Source of the DNA: Ruegeria lacuscaerulensis
Lineage (GTDB): Bacteria > Pseudomonadota > Alphaproteobacteria > Rhodobacterales > Rhodobacteraceae
DNA length: 64,000 bases
Direction: 5' to 3'
Assembly (NCBI RefSeq): GCF_013033355.1
Contig: NZ_WQDY01000009.1
Coordinates: forward strand, 143,019-207,018
The notes beneath the pieces are model-generated. The model saw only the letters and a list, made by a program, of their open reading frames with translations, was not told where the DNA came from and searched no databases. Shown here one piece after another: positions 62,286 to 64,000 of the stretch (positions within the stretch are counted from its first letter, which is position 1; every line of letters starts with the position of its first letter). Position numbers and translations under genes: made by a program.

Positions 62286-63197
62286 ATGGCGCGTCGCTGG
62301 ACCAATGCACTGACACATGCGGATGTCACCCCAAGGGCGATGTTTATGAACCGGCGGCAGGTGATGGCTGGGCTTGCAGGTGCCGGGCTGGCGGGGATTG
62401 CGCAAAAGGGTTCCGCGGAAGAGTCTCCTGAGGGTTTGACGCCGAACACTTGGGAAGAGATCACGTCCTACAACAATTACTACGAGTTCGGCACCCGCAA
62501 GGATGATCCTGCGAAATACGCCCACACGCTGGTCACCGAACCCTGGAGCGTTCAGATTGATGGTCTGGTGGACCGCCCCGGTGAATACGACTTCAAAGAC
62601 ATAATGTCCGAGATGACAGTCGAAGAGCGAATCTATCGGTTCCGGTGTGTCGAGGCTTGGTCGATGGTTGTTCCCTGGAACGGGTTCGAACTGGCTGATC
62701 TGCTGAATATGGCCGGTGTGCAGGAAGGTGCCAAATATGTGGCGTTTGAGACTGCCTATCGTCCGGATGAGATGCCCGGCGTGCAATTCCCGGTCCTGGA
62801 CTGGCCCTACCGTGAAGGTTTGCGACTGGACGAGGCAATGCATCCGCTGACGATCATGGCGACGGGAATCTATGATCGTCCGATCCCGAACCAGAACGGC
62901 GCCCCTTTGCGTTTGGTTGTTCCATGGAAGTACGGGTTCAAGTCGATCAAGTCGATCGTCCGGATTACCCTTACGGATGTTGAACCTCCGACAAGCTGGA
63001 ACATGGCCAACCCGCGTGAATATGGATTCTATAGTAATGTGAACCCGAATGTGGATCACCCGCGTTGGTCTCAGGCGTCTGAGCGTACCATCGGGGGCGG
63101 GCTGTTCTCAAAACGTATCCCGACGTTGATGTTCAACGGCTACGAGGCCGAAGTCGCCGGTCTTTACGAAGGCATGGATCTGTCGGAATACTACTAA
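62286..63197 (+). CDS. msrP: Protein-methionine-sulfoxide reductase catalytic subunit
   Basis: The 303-aa protein is a periplasmic molybdopterin enzyme of the sulfite oxidase fold. A twin-arginine signal ([17 protein letters not shown]) starts near residue 21. The Mo-ligand Cys is Cys121 in [16 protein letters not shown], followed by [20 protein letters not shown] near 205-224. It reduces methionine sulfoxide in periplasmic proteins using electrons from the membrane haem protein MsrQ. It and msrQ are separated by 4 bases. Confidence 0.95.
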   Translation: MARRWTNALTHADVTPRAMFMNRRQVMAGLAGAGLAGIAQKGSAEESPEGLTPNTWEEITSYNNYYEFGTRKDDPAKYAHTLVTEPWSVQIDGLVDRPGEYDFKDIMSEMTVEERIYRFRCVEAWSMVVPWNGFELADLLNMAGVQEGAKYVAFETAYRPDEMPGVQFPVLDWPYREGLRLDEAMHPLTIMATGIYDRPIPNQNGAPLRLVVPWKYGFKSIKSIVRITLTDVEPPTSWNMANPREYGFYSNVNPNVDHPRWSQASERTIGGGLFSKRIPTLMFNGYEAEVAGLYEGMDLSEYY

Positions 63198-63201
63198 GCG
63201 C

Positions 63202-63816
63202 ATGCAGACCGTGAACCAGATACTCCGCCGGGTGCCTGTTTGGGCCGTCTATCTGCTGGGCCTGATCCCGGCACCATGGCTGTTCTATCAGGGTCTGACC
63301 GGAGGATTGGGTATTGATCCAATCGAAGTGCTGGAACATCGCTATGGCGAGCTGGCGTTGCAGCTGTTGATTGTCGTGCTTGCGGTATCTCCGTTGCGGC
63401 GGTTTGCGGGGCTGAACTTGATGAAGTTCCGGCGGGCTTTGGGGGTGCTGACCTTTGTCTATGTCAGTCTGCATCTGTTGGTATGGTTGGTTTTGGATGT
63501 GCAACTGCCAAGCCAGATCTGGGCCGACATCCTCAAACGTCCCTATATCACAGTGGGCATGGTCGGGTTCCTCCTGCTGCTGCCCTTGGCTGCTACATCA
63601 AACAATCTGTCGGTGCGCCGTTTGGGTCCACGCTGGCGCGTCTTGCAACGTCTGGTCTATCCAGCCGCGATTTTGGGTGGGCTACATTACGTGATGCTGG
63701 CGAAGGGATTCCAGATCGAGCCATTGATCTATCTGAGCGTGATTCTGGGCCTTCTGGCCTTGCGTCTGCCACTGTCGAACCCGCTCAGCCGATTCCGACA
63801 GGTCGATTCCGCCTGA
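63202..63816 (+). CDS. msrQ: Haem-binding membrane subunit MsrQ
   Basis: This 204-aa integral membrane protein has about six helices and the ferric-reductase-like haem-binding layout. GLGIDPIEVLEHRYGELALQ near 36-55, LGVLTFVYVSLHLLVWLVLD near 80-99 and LQRLVYPAAILGGLHYVML near 152-170 supply the haem-ligand His residues. It passes electrons from the quinone pool or flavin reductase to MsrP. It directly follows msrP in an operon and is typical in length. Confidence 0.94.
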   Translation: MQTVNQILRRVPVWAVYLLGLIPAPWLFYQGLTGGLGIDPIEVLEHRYGELALQLLIVVLAVSPLRRFAGLNLMKFRRALGVLTFVYVSLHLLVWLVLDVQLPSQIWADILKRPYITVGMVGFLLLLPLAATSNNLSVRRLGPRWRVLQRLVYPAAILGGLHYVMLAKGFQIEPLIYLSVILGLLALRLPLSNPLSRFRQVDSA

Positions 63817-63904
63817 GTCTGTGGGTAAGCCTGTGCAAAACCCGGGTTACACGGTGAAACGGTGGCGGGGGGAGTTCGTTTTGGAGGTGGATTTATCTGT
63901 AAGT

Positions 63905-63994
63905 ATATGAAAACAAATTGAAATTTTAAAATTCTGAGTTTTTTCGAATTTTTCAAATTTTCTGCTTGCGGCTTTGTGGGGTAGACCTTAGAAC
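63905..63994 (+). promoter_or_regulatory. Strong promoter with AT-rich upstream region, rRNA-operon type
   Basis: TTGCGG (63966-63971), a 17-base spacer and TAGAAC (63989-63994) form a good sigma-70 promoter. The 60 bases before it are A/T runs (AAATTTT, TTTTTTCG, TTTTTC) like an UP element. Such an arrangement is typical of rRNA operon promoters in alphaproteobacteria. The transcribed gene is outside the window, so this remains an inference. Confidence 0.5.
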
Positions 63995-64000
63995 CCCCTT

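Noticed and set aside
62286..63816. A functional link between msrPQ and the iodate gene set through repair of hypoiodite damage.
   Set aside because: The idea is chemically reasonable, but the genes are about 13 kb apart with many unrelated genes between, and msrPQ is widespread, so position gives no support.

Overview
The window has the gene content and style of a marine Rhodobacterales (Roseobacter-group) alphaproteobacterium. It is GC-rich, its operons are tightly packed with 4-base ATGA overlaps, Tat-exported redox enzymes are frequent, and it carries typical alphaproteobacterial housekeeping genes (rppH, nth, rpmJ, tRNA-Val, a DinB with an N-terminal CxxC/CxxC finger, pyrF, clpB, msrPQ). 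I saw no insertion sequence, prophage, integrase or CRISPR array. Assignment to a genus is not possible from this text.

Layout. 1-13,850 is mixed housekeeping: a DUF4399 gene end, fadH behind a LiuR-like palindrome, rppH, a NYN-domain protein, a radical SAM/DUF547 pair, a PfkB kinase/nth pair, an Ada-like methyltransferase, an aldehyde dehydrogenase, a 1-Cys peroxiredoxin, a GT25 glycosyltransferase, an outer-membrane barrel, a PACE-type membrane protein and a DUF1326 protein. 13,890-31,202 is a catabolic locus of about 17 kb reading out in both directions from a promoter region that holds two near-identical palindromes (TTTGCATACGTATGCAAA type). It encodes a CUT1-type sugar-like ABC importer, a HisD-family dehydrogenase, an SDR, four SnoaL/NTF2-fold proteins (three apparently two-domain), a lactonase-family amidohydrolase, a cupin, a methyltransferase, a MetE-like zinc protein, an alpha/beta hydrolase, an RraA-family aldolase-like protein, an unrecognised 251-aa protein and its own LacI-type regulator. 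I cannot name its substrate. 31,220-36,424 holds a phospholipase D-family lipoprotein and a small GntR/aldo-keto reductase/beta-hydroxyacid dehydrogenase/VOC group.

36,504-49,361 is a one-direction gene set for a periplasmic molybdoenzyme of the arsenite-oxidase superfamily: a hybrid sensor kinase, two di-haem cytochrome c peroxidases, a Tat-exported Rieske protein, the AioA-like catalytic subunit, a HEAT-repeat protein, a pseudoazurin-type cupredoxin, MoeA and an OmpR-type response regulator. The peroxidase-peroxidase-Rieske-molybdoenzyme block matches the described iodate reductase arrangement (idrP1, idrP2, idrB, idrA) rather than aioBA, and the segment that carries arsenite ligands in AioA lacks His and Glu here. 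The extra HEAT, cupredoxin, MoeA and flanking two-component genes look like a dedicated accessory and regulatory set. A 167-base leader before the HEAT gene holds four consecutive hairpins, the last able to form an H-type pseudoknot.

49,358-64,000 returns to ordinary genes: GNAT/XRE-cupin, an iron-type binding protein, a Tat-exported DM13 protein, rpmJ, tRNA-Val, an N-formylglutamate amidohydrolase family gene, dinB, pyrF, clpB with a heat-shock-like promoter, a methyltransferase, a Tat-exported cyclase, a small lipoprotein and msrPQ. The window ends in an AT-rich stretch with a strong rRNA-type promoter reading out of it.
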